Shown in pieces: positions 43,947-55,311 of a stretch of DNA of 64,000 bases. Origin of the DNA: Pseudomonadota bacterium. GTDB lineage: Bacteria > Pseudomonadota > Gammaproteobacteria > Legionellales > Legionellaceae. Below the pieces are notes generated by a model. It searched no databases. It saw only the letters and a program-made list of their open reading frames with translations, and had not been told where the DNA came from. How positions within the stretch are numbered: the first letter of the stretch is position 1; each line of letters opens with the position of its first letter. Location of the stretch: positions 1 to 64,000 of the forward strand of contig JAGVJN010000033.1 in assembly GCA_020051095.1 (NCBI GenBank), read 5' to 3'. The position numbers were made by a program, and so were the translations under genes.

Positions 43947-44693
43947 ATGAAAATCATACCATTATCAGCGTTTCAAGATAACTATATTTGGCTGTTAGTT
44001 GACAATCAAAGGCAGTGCGTTTGCGTCGACCCAGGCGATGCCAAACCTGTTTTGGACTATATTCGCCAACATCAGCTTTCTTTGACTGCTATCGTCCTCA
44101 CCCATCATCATTTTGATCATATTGGCGGAGTCAGTGATTTGTTATCACAATATCCCGGGACTCCAGTATATGGTCCGCATGATAGCCGTATTCCTCAAGT
44201 GACTCACGCACTAAGCGAAGGGGATCGAATCAATGTTTTAGACATAGATTTCACCATTCTATCGATACCTGGACATACATCGACCCATATTGCTTACTTT
44301 AACCCGAATAGTCCCATGCTTTTTTGTGGCGACACACTCTTTTCAGCGGGTTGCGGTCGTGTCTTTGATGGCACTATGGAAAAATTATTTCATTCGCTAG
44401 AAAAAATTAATCAGCTACCTATCGATACCAAGATATACTGTGCCCATGAATATACTTTAAATAACTGTCGCTTTGCTCATTCTATTGAACCTTCCAATCA
44501 GAAAGTTATCGAAAAAATTCAACATTTAAGTACCCAACCGCAAACCTGTAGTCTTCCAAGCGACTTAGCGACTGAAAAAAAAATAAACCCTTTTTTAAGG
44601 GCGATATCGAAATCATTAAGCTCCCCCGCATATCAGGATTTATCTGCTTATGATACGTTTAAGCACTTGCGGCTTTTAAAAGACGATTTTTAA
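43947..44693 (+). CDS. gloB: Hydroxyacylglutathione hydrolase (glyoxalase II)
   Basis: The 248-residue metallo-beta-lactamase-fold enzyme cleaves S-lactoylglutathione in methylglyoxal detoxification. The dinuclear metal motif THHHFDHIGG is near residues 52-61, later ligands are in PGHTSTHIAY and FCGDTLFSAGCGR, and the C-terminal HEYT and KINPFLR blocks bind glutathione. The length is typical. Confidence 0.93.
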   Translation: MKIIPLSAFQDNYIWLLVDNQRQCVCVDPGDAKPVLDYIRQHQLSLTAIVLTHHHFDHIGGVSDLLSQYPGTPVYGPHDSRIPQVTHALSEGDRINVLDIDFTILSIPGHTSTHIAYFNPNSPMLFCGDTLFSAGCGRVFDGTMEKLFHSLEKINQLPIDTKIYCAHEYTLNNCRFAHSIEPSNQKVIEKIQHLSTQPQTCSLPSDLATEKKINPFLRAISKSLSSPAYQDLSAYDTFKHLRLLKDDF

Positions 44694-44871
44694 AATCTTG
44701 GCAGCCGATGTGGATATTTATTTATAAGTCATTGTTTGGGCATATAGGTGAACACTTGTGTCCGTGAATAGGTCCCTGCATAAGCCCTATTATAAACAAT
44801 TCTTTGCCTTCCCCTTTAGCAGAATTTTTAGTATGATGACTTTTCCTATCGCTAGAAAGTAGGTTTATGGT

Positions 44872-46299
44872 TTGACGTTTCTTAAACGGATATTGAATTT
44901 ACATTTGCTATTTTTTTCATTCTGGATCGTTGTTAAACCAAGTTTTGCGGTTCAACAAAATGTTTGGGATGTTTTACGATCCCAATTCAGATTAAATCAT
45001 GAAGTTAACCAAGCAGAAGTCCGTAAACAAATCCAATGGCTAGCATCAAGACCTCATTACATACAGAAACTTGCACAACAATCTGAACCGTATATTTATC
45101 ATATTGTTGCAGAAATTAAAAAACGTCATTTACCCGGGGAATTAGCCTTAATACCAATGATAGAAAGTGCCTATGACCCATTTGCATACTCCGGTGCTGG
45201 CGCAGCAGGCCTTTGGCAATTAATGCCTGGAACAGGAAGCGGGCTTGGGTTAAAGCAAGATTGGTGGTTTGATGGCCGTCGACATATTCAACAATCGACC
45301 ATAGCGGCACTTAACTATTATGAGTATTTAATTAAATACTTCAGCGGGGATTGGATATTAAGCATTGCCGCGTATGACTCTGGCGAAGGGACGGTTACAA
45401 AAGCTATCCGCCAAAGTAAACAAAAGCCTAATCGAATCCATTTTTGGTCTTTAGAGTTGCCTCGAGAAACAAAAGTCTATGTGCCTAGGCTGCTAGCGCT
45501 AGCTGAGATTATTAAATATGCCCCGCAATATCGAATCCATTTGCCCAATATCCCGTATACACCTGCTTTTGAAACAGTGGATGTAGGCTCCCAAATTGAT
45601 CTTGCCCAAGCCGCGCAATTTGCCGATATTTCTTATAAAGAACTCATTCAACTTAACCCTGGGTTTAATCGTTGGGCTACACCTCCCTATGCTCCTTATC
45701 ACCTCAACATACCCATTGAAAAAGTGGATGGCTTTAAACAAAAAATTAAAAAATCCTCGAATGATGATCTGGTCAATTGGACAAAACACACGGTTGCAAA
45801 AAATGAAAGTTTAAGTGTGATTGCCCGAAATCATAAGACGCAGGTAACATTAATTAAAGAACTAAACCACTTGAAGACCGAAAATGTCAAAGAAGGACAA
45901 ACGCTTTTAATCCCTTCCATTAATCGAATTCCAACGAATTTGGCGACAAAAATCCAAAAAAATAATCTGATCGATCGCTCCACATCGGCTACTCATACTA
46001 AGATAATTCATATTGTTCAACCAGGTGACTCTTATGCGATTCTTAAAAGTCGTTATGGTGTCTCAGCGGGAGAAATCAAATATTGGAACCAAATCAAAAC
46101 AAAGCGGAAACTACAACCCGGTGAACAACTGGTTATATGGAAGAAAAATTCACAACTAACCGGCTATAAAGTGAAAAAGGGAGACACGCTATCTCACTTG
46201 GCTAAGCGCTTTAACACCACTATTGAGCGCTTAAAGCAAACGAATCCTTCCATTAAAGGAAATGCCTTGCGCATTGGACAAAAAATTAATATTGCTTAA
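44872..46299 (+). CDS. mltD: Membrane-bound lytic transglycosylase D
   Basis: The 475-residue protein has an N-terminal signal or anchor (about 7-25), an SLT catalytic domain with the Glu in LALIPMIESAYDP and the AAGLWQLMPGTG block, and three C-terminal LysM peptidoglycan-binding modules (about 305-345, 380-425, 430-475). It cleaves glycan strands during cell-wall turnover. The start is a TTG at 44872, with AAAGTAGG upstream. A nearby ATG at 44866 is out of frame and stops after two codons. Confidence 0.9.
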   Translation: MTFLKRILNLHLLFFSFWIVVKPSFAVQQNVWDVLRSQFRLNHEVNQAEVRKQIQWLASRPHYIQKLAQQSEPYIYHIVAEIKKRHLPGELALIPMIESAYDPFAYSGAGAAGLWQLMPGTGSGLGLKQDWWFDGRRHIQQSTIAALNYYEYLIKYFSGDWILSIAAYDSGEGTVTKAIRQSKQKPNRIHFWSLELPRETKVYVPRLLALAEIIKYAPQYRIHLPNIPYTPAFETVDVGSQIDLAQAAQFADISYKELIQLNPGFNRWATPPYAPYHLNIPIEKVDGFKQKIKKSSNDDLVNWTKHTVAKNESLSVIARNHKTQVTLIKELNHLKTENVKEGQTLLIPSINRIPTNLATKIQKNNLIDRSTSATHTKIIHIVQPGDSYAILKSRYGVSAGEIKYWNQIKTKRKLQPGEQLVIWKKNSQLTGYKVKKGDTLSHLAKRFNTTIERLKQTNPSIKGNALRIGQKINIA

Positions 46300-46327
46300 T
46301 AGAAACGTGGACCATTAACACAGTTTG

Positions 46328-48184
46328 TCACACTAAAATGACTTCATTATCTCGAAATTCAGGCACCAACTCTTTGAGAAGCAGTAATAATTCAGCTTCT
46401 TGATTAAACTGGCAATGCTGTTTCATTTGCAAAATATAATCGTTCAAAATAGACCAGTCCATCAAGCGATATTTTGCTTTAAACAATTTAGCGTGTGCAG
46501 TTTGGCCAAGCTTTTCCTGATCATGGAATAACTCTTCAAATAATTTTTCCCCAGGACGTAAACCTGTATATTCAATTTTTATATCTTCCCCAGGCTTTTT
46601 ACCAGCAAGACGGATCATTTGCTCAGCCAAGTATTTAATTTTAATCGGTGATCCCATATCCAATACAAATATTTCACCGCCTAAGCCATTGATCATTGCC
46701 TGTAGAATCAATTGACAAGCTTCGGGAATGGTCATAAAAAATCGTTCGATGTCAGGGTGAGTGACCGTTAAGGGCCCTCCTGTCGCCAGCTGCTGTTGAA
46801 ATAATGGAACAACACTTCCTGCTGATCCTAAGACATTGCCAAAGCGGACAGTAATAAATTGTGTTGGCACTCGTTGATTTAAATTTTGACAATATAGTTC
46901 AGCAATTCGTTTGGTCGCCCCCATGACATTAGTGGGATTCACCGCTTTATCACTCGAAATCAATATGAATTTATCAACGCCAACATTCACAGCACATTCC
47001 GCAGCAATTTGCGTACCAATGACATTATTTAACACGGCTGTTCGAATTTGATTTTGCAACATTGGCACATGCTTATACGCAGCTGCGTGAAATACTATGT
47101 CTGGCGCAAAGTGTTCAAACGTATGGGACAATCCAATCTGATCGTTCACACTTTGTAATATAAAATGCATCGGAATGTGTTTATAAGTGGCTTGTAACTC
47201 TCTTTCTATCTCATAGAGGTTGAATTCGCTGTGATCAATGATCATCAGTTGGGCAGGTGCCAAGCGCAAAACTTGACGACAAAGCTCGGAGCCGATTGAC
47301 CCTCCTCCCCCTGTGACAAGCACCCTCTTCCCCTGAATATTTTTTTCAATCAAATGCCAATTCAATGCCACTTCATCACGTCCAAGCAAATCTTCAAGCT
47401 TAACAGGCCTTAACGCATTCGTATTGACTTGACCTGCAGCAAGTGCTGATAAACTGGGTAACGTTCTGACAGGAATATCAAAACGATCGCATTGTTCGAT
47501 TATTTGACGCATTGTCTTTGAGCTGGCAGTAGGAATTGCCACAAATACCAATGTTATCTGTTTTTTAGCAATAATTGTGGCTATGTTGTTAATGCCAGAT
47601 AACACAGGCACACCATGTACTTCTAGCCCTCTTTTACGGATGTCATCATCAATAAAACCTAAAACAGTGTGGCGTGTCGTTCGTTTAATATCTCGCAATA
47701 AACTCTCACCCGAGCTACCAGCACCGATTATTAAAATTCGTTCATTGTTTCCTGTCACTGGGTTACGACTGCGATTATCGTATAATAATCGCCAAATAAA
47801 TCGTGTGCCACATAGAGTACTTATATAGATGAAGCAATATAATGGCAGCACGGAACGCGGTACAAATGCTAACAAATGTGTCCAATACAGCACGGGTAGA
47901 ACAAGGATTGCAGCGGAGATAGTCGCTTGCACAATGCGAGAGACATCATTTAATGAAACGAAACGCCAAAAGCCCCGATAGACACGATAGTAATAATAGG
48001 TTGCAGTTTGAACTAACAACATCAAGCAAGATGCTGCAACAATGGGAGCAGTAAAAATTTCTCGGGGCATTGTGTCTAAGTTGTAACGGAACCAGTAGGC
48101 TATAAACCAGGCGAATAGACAAAGGCTTAGATCCGTAGACAAGACTGGCATTTTGCGAATAAATTTTTTCATGAATGTTGTCAT
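46328..48184 (-). CDS. WbpM/CapD-like nucleotide-sugar 4,6-dehydratase
   Basis: The 618-residue inner-membrane protein has four N-terminal membrane segments (about 1-130). A first Rossmann-like domain (ILIIGAGSSGESLL) is followed by the extended SDR catalytic domain with VTGGGGSIGSELCRQ and the MGATKR block that carries the catalytic Met/Lys pair replacing Tyr/Lys. It would dehydrate UDP-GlcNAc to a 4-keto-6-deoxy sugar for O-antigen or glycan synthesis. It lies 3 bp after the prenyltransferase gene, forming a two-gene glycan operon. Confidence 0.9.
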   Translation of the reverse strand: MTTFMKKFIRKMPVLSTDLSLCLFAWFIAYWFRYNLDTMPREIFTAPIVAASCLMLLVQTATYYYYRVYRGFWRFVSLNDVSRIVQATISAAILVLPVLYWTHLLAFVPRSVLPLYCFIYISTLCGTRFIWRLLYDNRSRNPVTGNNERILIIGAGSSGESLLRDIKRTTRHTVLGFIDDDIRKRGLEVHGVPVLSGINNIATIIAKKQITLVFVAIPTASSKTMRQIIEQCDRFDIPVRTLPSLSALAAGQVNTNALRPVKLEDLLGRDEVALNWHLIEKNIQGKRVLVTGGGGSIGSELCRQVLRLAPAQLMIIDHSEFNLYEIERELQATYKHIPMHFILQSVNDQIGLSHTFEHFAPDIVFHAAAYKHVPMLQNQIRTAVLNNVIGTQIAAECAVNVGVDKFILISSDKAVNPTNVMGATKRIAELYCQNLNQRVPTQFITVRFGNVLGSAGSVVPLFQQQLATGGPLTVTHPDIERFFMTIPEACQLILQAMINGLGGEIFVLDMGSPIKIKYLAEQMIRLAGKKPGEDIKIEYTGLRPGEKLFEELFHDQEKLGQTAHAKLFKAKYRLMDWSILNDYILQMKQHCQFNQEAELLLLLKELVPEFRDNEVILV

Positions 48185-48187
48185 TCA

Positions 48188-49060
48188 CTAGATCCCTAAA
48201 AAAGCCAACATGGTACAGATGGCAAATCCAACTAGATAAATTATTATGGTTCGATCATCGATCATTACCAGAATTGGATCATCTTGTTGTCGGTTGGATT
48301 GAAAAATCACTTGGATATATCTCACCATCCCCAATAAAGCAAAGACTGTCGTTAACAGAAAAAACAGGTTTTGCCGATGAACAGCTGTAATATACACAAG
48401 GTATGACAACATCGCAAATACTGCATTGATGATGATAAAGGCTTTTAATAGAGAAAGACTATAATAAGACAATACCGGACGTATGGGTTCGACAAGGTCT
48501 CGTTTTTTCTCCAAATATCGTTTTGATAATGCAATCAGTAAGCTCAAAAAAGTCACCGATATCAATAGCCAACGCGAGTATTTTAGACCAATCCCGAGTG
48601 TTCCAGCTAACATTCTTAAGACAAATCCACTCGCAATCGACAATACATCAATGATTGGCAGCCCCTTTAAGCCCATATTATAGCCAAAATTGATAAGCCA
48701 ATAGATGAGTATGATGACAATTAAGTTATACGAAATAAATAAACTGATCAAAAGCGTCATTATTAAAAGGGACGCTAACAACCAATACGCTTGTTTGATA
48801 GCGACTTGACCACAGGCAATTGGGCGTTGGCATTTATTGGGGTGCAAGGCGTCTGCTTGTCTGTCGTGAATATCATTAAAAACATAGACCGTACTTGCCG
48901 CCAAAGAAAATGCAACAAACGCCAACATTGCATCCCCTATTTTCATCCATGAATGGGAATAGATTACACCCAACAAAACAAAAAGGGATTTCGTCCACTG
49001 TTCAGGGCGTAATAGTCTTATATAGGGACTCTTAAGCATGTTAAATAGGATAGTTGCCAA
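48188..49060 (-). CDS. UbiA-family polyprenyl-phosphate phosphoribosyltransferase-like protein
   Basis: The 290-residue protein has eight or nine membrane spans. The first aspartate-rich motif NDIHDRQADALHPNKCQRPIA matches the decaprenyl-phosphate phosphoribose synthase branch of the UbiA family (Rv3806c-like) rather than UbiA itself. It would transfer a phosphoribosyl unit from PRPP to a polyprenyl phosphate, giving a lipid-linked sugar donor. Its partner dehydratase gene follows at once, so both probably serve cell-surface polysaccharide. Confidence 0.8.
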   Translation of the reverse strand: MATILFNMLKSPYIRLLRPEQWTKSLFVLLGVIYSHSWMKIGDAMLAFVAFSLAASTVYVFNDIHDRQADALHPNKCQRPIACGQVAIKQAYWLLASLLIMTLLISLFISYNLIVIILIYWLINFGYNMGLKGLPIIDVLSIASGFVLRMLAGTLGIGLKYSRWLLISVTFLSLLIALSKRYLEKKRDLVEPIRPVLSYYSLSLLKAFIIINAVFAMLSYLVYITAVHRQNLFFLLTTVFALLGMVRYIQVIFQSNRQQDDPILVMIDDRTIIIYLVGFAICTMLAFLGI

Positions 49061-49403
49061 ACAATGCTCTCTGTGTAATTAAGCAATACTGATCAATCAA
49101 AGGGAGGTTTACCACTTTATAACCTCAAAAAATATCAAAGTAAAATTATCTATCAATAAACCAAGACAACACACCCAAAATCAACGCCTGATTATAAAAA
49201 TTATCAATAATTCATAGACTAACTGCCAATAAATAGGATTTTATCTGATCGTATAAATAAATCAAATGTGATTGCATTTCTTGCAAATTTGCGTAAACTA
49301 AGATTTATCGTAAAGGATATTCGCACAATGATGGTGTTTTTCTCTGCATTTCTTTACATTGATCGAATGTCCTAGGTTTTCATGTTTCACAGGGAGTGGT
49401 CCA
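49061..49403. other. Divergent intergenic region
   Basis: An AT-rich stretch between the divergent UbiA-like gene and the orphan membrane protein. It must hold both promoters; I see no clear consensus pair and no repeat. Confidence 0.4.
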
Positions 49404-50660
49404 ATGTCTTCAACACCTTTTATACTTGACGATAAAGCCTTTTTACAAAAAATTAATAGTGTTTCTGAGCTCACCAAGGAATATGAGGGGAGAACAGGAG
49501 CAAAGCTCAACAATCCTTCCCCATCCTCATTTTACAAGTCAGTTGGTTATCATAATACCGAGATGCGGAGCAAACAAATCAACGCTTTAGTTTGGTTACA
49601 TCATCATTTCCACGATCATCTCAATTATAAACTTCCCGAAAACTTTAAAAAGGGAAAGAGTGACTTAGAAATTGTCCAAGAGATCCAGAATAGACGATTA
49701 ATGGCATTACGAGTTTTAACGGGCGCCTGCATCCATATTATGGAAACAAACAAATCGGGTAAGCTCAAGGAAATGCTCGAAGAGTCCTTGGGGATCAATA
49801 CCGTTAATAAACTTGATCCAGAATCTCGCGCTTATTGTTTGAATGCTGTTCATGACTACTTTAACCAGATAAATGGCAATACCAGACAATATGGTTCTTA
49901 TGATTTACATGGTATCGACTTTACCTATTTTGCCGGGTTCTATGATTTTGCCAAAGAAGAATTGATTAAATGTCAGTCTACCTTCGGTACATTCCCATTT
50001 GCCCGCATCCTTTCTGTCTCATTTGCCTGGCCTGCCAGTTTAGTGGGCTATTCAATAGGCGCATTAGTCGGTGAAGCAGTCAGTAGATCCACTGGCATGC
50101 AAAACACCCAATGGACGATAACAGCCGCTGTTGGATCATTTATCTATATGGTTATGGGGCCAACAGCAGGAATCACCCTATTAGCACCAACAATCGCAAG
50201 CAAGGCAGTAACAAATGTTATGGGTTTATCTTCCGCTTATGTGATGGGAAAAACGTTTGAATATACTGGCCAACTTATTGGTGCATTGCTCGGGCTGCCG
50301 TTAGATCTCATTTTAAAATTTGCCCGTTTAACGGCATCTGCGGCACTCGATATGGCGACTAGTAAAGGATCGGATAAAATACCCAACGAAGGTGTGTCTT
50401 TAATCAACGGCCAATGGTATTCATCAGGACAACTGATTGAAGCTAAAAAACTCTCTCTCGAAGAGATGGAAAAGCTTGAGGTGGTTCAAGAAATCGATCC
50501 GAATATGCTCAATGAGTCGGAGCTTGTTAAAGAGATCAAATCAAAAATCTCTGAAAGATTGGCAACCAAAAAGCCTACTGAAACACTTGAGACGGAGACG
50601 AGTGAAAAGGTTACTAAGGAGACAAGCGTTCCTGAATCTGAAACACCTCAGTTAGTATAG
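49404..50660 (+). CDS. Orphan membrane-inserting protein, candidate effector
   Basis: The 418-residue protein is of unrecognised family. The N-terminal 180 residues look soluble. Residues about 205-330 contain several glycine/alanine-rich hydrophobic segments (SLVGYSIGALVG, AAVGSFIYMVMGPTAGITLL, LIGALLGLPLDLIL). The last 40 residues are rich in Glu and Thr (ETLETETSEKVTKETSVPES), like the E-block secretion signals of Dot/Icm substrates. The frame opens at 49359, but GGGAG 7 bases before ATG 49404 fixes the start. Its 3' end overlaps truD by 47 bp on the opposite strand. Confidence 0.55.
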   Translation: MSSTPFILDDKAFLQKINSVSELTKEYEGRTGAKLNNPSPSSFYKSVGYHNTEMRSKQINALVWLHHHFHDHLNYKLPENFKKGKSDLEIVQEIQNRRLMALRVLTGACIHIMETNKSGKLKEMLEESLGINTVNKLDPESRAYCLNAVHDYFNQINGNTRQYGSYDLHGIDFTYFAGFYDFAKEELIKCQSTFGTFPFARILSVSFAWPASLVGYSIGALVGEAVSRSTGMQNTQWTITAAVGSFIYMVMGPTAGITLLAPTIASKAVTNVMGLSSAYVMGKTFEYTGQLIGALLGLPLDLILKFARLTASAALDMATSKGSDKIPNEGVSLINGQWYSSGQLIEAKKLSLEEMEKLEVVQEIDPNMLNESELVKEIKSKISERLATKKPTETLETETSEKVTKETSVPESETPQLV

Positions 50661-51654
50661 TCGTGGCATAGGCGCCTGCCGGGAGTTCAAAATTCAATTT
50701 AATTTGATTCTCGGCCAGCCATTCCCATTCAAAAGCAACCGGTTTTAATATAAAGGCTCGCCAGGCAGCGCTCACATTTTTCTCAATCAACGCATCAACA
50801 AATGCTTGATACGGATTCAGTGCATCTTGCATAATCTGGTATGCTTCCTGATTAGACATAATTCTCTCTTTGCCTACTAATTGTCCACAAGGACTCAGAT
50901 CGTGTTCGTAAATTCTTAGCTGGATATCAGGTGTTATTTTATCAGCAACAAAAACACTGTGGGTTCCACTTAATTGAAGCACATCCCCAGGAATTGCTTT
51001 TTGCCAATTTTGCTGTTGCACCCTTAAGGACAACTGCTGATTAAACAAATATCCACGCACAGCAGACAAAAGCATCCCCTTCATAAACGGGTTTTTTACT
51101 TTTTTATGGCCATTAAACCACTGCCATGCTTGGTATATATTATTTCCCTGATTACCAAAACGCTGTGGCCCAAAATAATTGGGCAATCCTTGCTGCTGAA
51201 TATGCTTTAATTGATCATCTAACATATCCGTTCGCGTGACATCTCTGACTATTAACTGAAACCGGTTGCCTTTCAACCATCCAATTTTTAGTTTTTTGTG
51301 GTGTCGGCGACGTTGTAAAATTCGCCACCCATCGTGTTGATCAGGAATTAGAGGGCTGACATCCTCGCCGGGACAATGGATTGAAAACCATTGCGTTGTA
51401 ATACCAAATTTATCTTTAAGCCCTGCATAGGAAACAACGTTGGCTGGTTTTTTAATAATGCGGGCAAGCGATTGACTGCATTGCTCTGTGGTTAGGTTGG
51501 TTTTTTCAACTTGCAGATAGAGGTGTTCACCCGAATCACTAAATTCAATATTTGACAACTCTTCAACGCGAAAGTCTTCTGGCGATTGTTTAATAAACCC
51601 GGGTGATGTGGGTCCGCCCCAGGCATGTGAAAAATGTAAATGTATCTGTATCAT
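50614..51654 (-). CDS. truD: tRNA pseudouridine synthase D
   Basis: The 346-residue enzyme makes pseudouridine 13 in tRNA-Glu. The catalytic Asp is in YAGLKDKFGITTQWFS at about residue 80. NYFGPQRFG and the inserted TruD-specific domain are visible. The stop lies inside the convergent orphan gene, a 47-bp tail-to-tail overlap. It is downstream of the Nif3-like gene with only 3 bp between. Confidence 0.94.
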   Translation of the reverse strand: MIQIHLHFSHAWGGPTSPGFIKQSPEDFRVEELSNIEFSDSGEHLYLQVEKTNLTTEQCSQSLARIIKKPANVVSYAGLKDKFGITTQWFSIHCPGEDVSPLIPDQHDGWRILQRRRHHKKLKIGWLKGNRFQLIVRDVTRTDMLDDQLKHIQQQGLPNYFGPQRFGNQGNNIYQAWQWFNGHKKVKNPFMKGMLLSAVRGYLFNQQLSLRVQQQNWQKAIPGDVLQLSGTHSVFVADKITPDIQLRIYEHDLSPCGQLVGKERIMSNQEAYQIMQDALNPYQAFVDALIEKNVSAAWRAFILKPVAFEWEWLAENQIKLNFELPAGAYATTILTEVFQIQERLSP

Positions 51655-51657
51655 AGT

Positions 51658-52419
51658 TTATACTGGGTTAGCACTATCGATAAATTGGTGTGTAACAGAA
51701 AATTGGTTTTTCAAATGCTCTCCTAATAATTGTACACCAAAACGTTCTGTTGCATGGTGACCCGAGGCAAAATAATCAATTCCTAGTTCATTTGCTATGT
51801 AATATGTTCTTTCAGATACTTCACCACTAATAAATGCATCGACACCCATTTGATAGGCCAATTCGATGAGATCTTGTGCACCACCTGTACACCAAGCCAC
51901 CTTGGAAATATCAGCATTTCTCGCATTAAAGACAAGCGGCTTACGTTGTAAAATCCTTTCTAGTTGATTGGATAAAGTTTGCGCTGACACAGGCCCTTTA
52001 AATTGGCCACTCCATAACAAATCAGGTTGTCCCATTGCGGCTTTAGATTGAATTTTGGTTAATCCTAATGCTTTCCCTAAACCCACATTATTGCCATAAT
52101 TTTCATGGGCGTCTAAAGGTAAATGGTAGGCTATTAAATTGATATTGTTAGTAATCAAACTCGCCATACGCGCGCGCTTCATGCCAGTTATAACAGGCGA
52201 CTCACCTTTCCAAAAATAGCCATGATGTACCAACAAAGCATCGGCATGATAACTAATCGCTTGGTTAATCGCATCTAACGAAGCAGTGACAGCCGTGCAT
52301 AGAACGTTAATTTGATCCGTTCCTTCAACTTGCAAACCATTTGATGTGTAATCATGAAACAGATCAACACATAATAGCTCATCTAAATAGGTGACTAACT
52401 GTGCACGGCCAACGCTCAT
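51658..52419 (-). CDS. Nif3-like dinuclear metal centre protein (YbgI)
   Basis: The 253-residue protein of the NIF3/YbgI family binds two metal ions in a hexameric ring. Ligands are visible in LLVHHGYFWKG, DAHENYGNN and near the C-terminus GHHATERFGVQ. A cyclohydrolase-like role has been proposed for the family but the function is not settled. It sits between murA (5 bp gap) and truD (3 bp gap). Confidence 0.9.
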   Translation of the reverse strand: MSVGRAQLVTYLDELLCVDLFHDYTSNGLQVEGTDQINVLCTAVTASLDAINQAISYHADALLVHHGYFWKGESPVITGMKRARMASLITNNINLIAYHLPLDAHENYGNNVGLGKALGLTKIQSKAAMGQPDLLWSGQFKGPVSAQTLSNQLERILQRKPLVFNARNADISKVAWCTGGAQDLIELAYQMGVDAFISGEVSERTYYIANELGIDYFASGHHATERFGVQLLGEHLKNQFSVTHQFIDSANPV

Positions 52420-52424
52420 CGTGT

Positions 52425-53925
<1,501 letters not shown>

Positions 53926-53935
53926 GTAACTATCT

Positions 53936-54220
53936 CTAATCAGCATCTGTTAATAAGTTATCAATTTCATAAAACTTCGCTAAGGAACGAATCTCTTTGG
54001 AAACACCCTTAAATTGATAATTCAACTCTCGCTTTTTTAATTGTGAAATGGAATCAATTAACAAAGCTAAACCGGCGCTGTCGCACTTAACAATTGCGCT
54101 CAAATCAAAGATAAGCGGTTTATTGTCAAGCGACTTTAAAATATGGTTGATTTCATCTTGTAAAACAGCAATGGTGCCAAATGATAAAGCACCCTCTGGT
54201 TTAAATGTAATCGCGTCCAT
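53936..54220 (-). CDS. mlaB: Phospholipid transport STAS protein MlaB
   Basis: The 94-residue STAS domain protein has the motif VKCDSAGLALLIDSI, where the Ser/Thr lies in the conserved anti-sigma-antagonist-like loop. It is the cytoplasmic accessory of the Mla ABC transporter that keeps outer-membrane lipid asymmetry. The start overlaps the mlaC stop in a TAATG. Confidence 0.9.
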   Translation of the reverse strand: MDAITFKPEGALSFGTIAVLQDEINHILKSLDNKPLIFDLSAIVKCDSAGLALLIDSISQLKKRELNYQFKGVSKEIRSLAKFYEIDNLLTDAD

Positions 54221-54825
54221 TAGGCAGCACTCGCTTTTTTCTCTAATTGTTCAATTAATTTTTTCATTGATGAGGATTGAAGTGCTTGAGCAAATTGAGA
54301 GCGAAAGCTCTGGAGCAAACTAACACCCTCGACACTTAAGTCATATATTTTCCAATTAGCGCCTTTGGAGACGAGACTATAGGATAATGGAACATTTTGT
54401 CCATTTGAGCGTTTGATAACACTGTTTACCCGGAGAAAACGACTATCCACTGATCCTCTAATCGGTAAAAATTGAATGGTTTCATCGGTATATTCTGCTA
54501 AGGGGTTCGCATAAGTACGTATCACTAATTTTGTGAACGCACGAATGAACTGGTCTCTTTCAGCAGGGGTTGCTTTGTTCCAGGCTTGTCGTCCTAACAC
54601 TGATCGCGCCATACCCCGTGTGTCAACAACCGGCAGTAAATACCGTTGGACAGCCGAACGGATAATCTCAGGATTTTTCTTTAATTCAGATTTATTATTT
54701 TTTAAGGTCACTAATATTTTTTGAGCAACATTTTCAAGCATCGGTACGGGGGAGGTTTGAGCCATAACCGAAAATGAAAACAGCAATAGGATTGATGCCA
54801 TTAAGCACCGATATAAACGGATCAT
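54220..54825 (-). CDS. mlaC: Periplasmic phospholipid shuttle MlaC
   Basis: The 201-residue precursor has a signal peptide (about 1-22, ending VMAQ) and the MlaC/Ttg2D fold blocks RYLLPVVDTRGMARSVLG and FTKLVIRTYANPLAEY. It ferries phospholipids across the periplasm to MlaFEDB. The gene order mlaFEDCB is intact. Confidence 0.93.
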   Translation of the reverse strand: MIRLYRCLMASILLLFSFSVMAQTSPVPMLENVAQKILVTLKNNKSELKKNPEIIRSAVQRYLLPVVDTRGMARSVLGRQAWNKATPAERDQFIRAFTKLVIRTYANPLAEYTDETIQFLPIRGSVDSRFLRVNSVIKRSNGQNVPLSYSLVSKGANWKIYDLSVEGVSLLQSFRSQFAQALQSSSMKKLIEQLEKKASAA

Positions 54826-54837
54826 AGAATTCCCCTT

Positions 54838-55311
54838 TTATTTATTGATATTAAAAACTAATTGACCAATTAAATTCTCTAAAATGATAGCTTCTTGTGT
54901 CTTGCCAATTTGATCGCCATTGACTAGATAGGGATGATTGCTATCTTTATCATCAAAGCCTGGTACGATACTAATATAGTTGGATCCAAGCAAACCTTCC
55001 GTTAAAATGCGAGCGGAGACATCGTCATATGGGATTTGCTTATTACGATTTAATCGCATGGTCACCTTGGCATTTAATTGGTCTGGCTGAAGTTCAACTT
55101 TTGTCACCTCACCAATGCGAACACCAGCCACCGTGACAGGCGCTCGAACTTTCAGCCCGCCAATATCAGCAAAATTAGCCGTCACATAATAGGAAGGTGG
55201 CGCTTCCCAGTCGGTTAATCCGCTGACTTTTAATGCCATCACGGAAAAGCCATATAAACCTGCTAACATAAACAATCCAACACTGATATCTATTAACTTT
55301 TGTTTTTTCAT
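54838..55311 (-). CDS. mlaD: MCE-domain phospholipid-binding MlaD
   Basis: This protein of about 157 residues has an N-terminal anchor (about 9-27) and one MCE domain (FADIGGLKVRAPVTVAGVRIG). It forms the hexameric periplasmic ring of the Mla complex. The ATG at 55311 overlaps the mlaE stop as TAATG and is preferred over an ATG two codons upstream. Confidence 0.93.
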   Translation of the reverse strand: MKKQKLIDISVGLFMLAGLYGFSVMALKVSGLTDWEAPPSYYVTANFADIGGLKVRAPVTVAGVRIGEVTKVELQPDQLNAKVTMRLNRNKQIPYDDVSARILTEGLLGSNYISIVPGFDDKDSNHPYLVNGDQIGKTQEAIILENLIGQLVFNINK

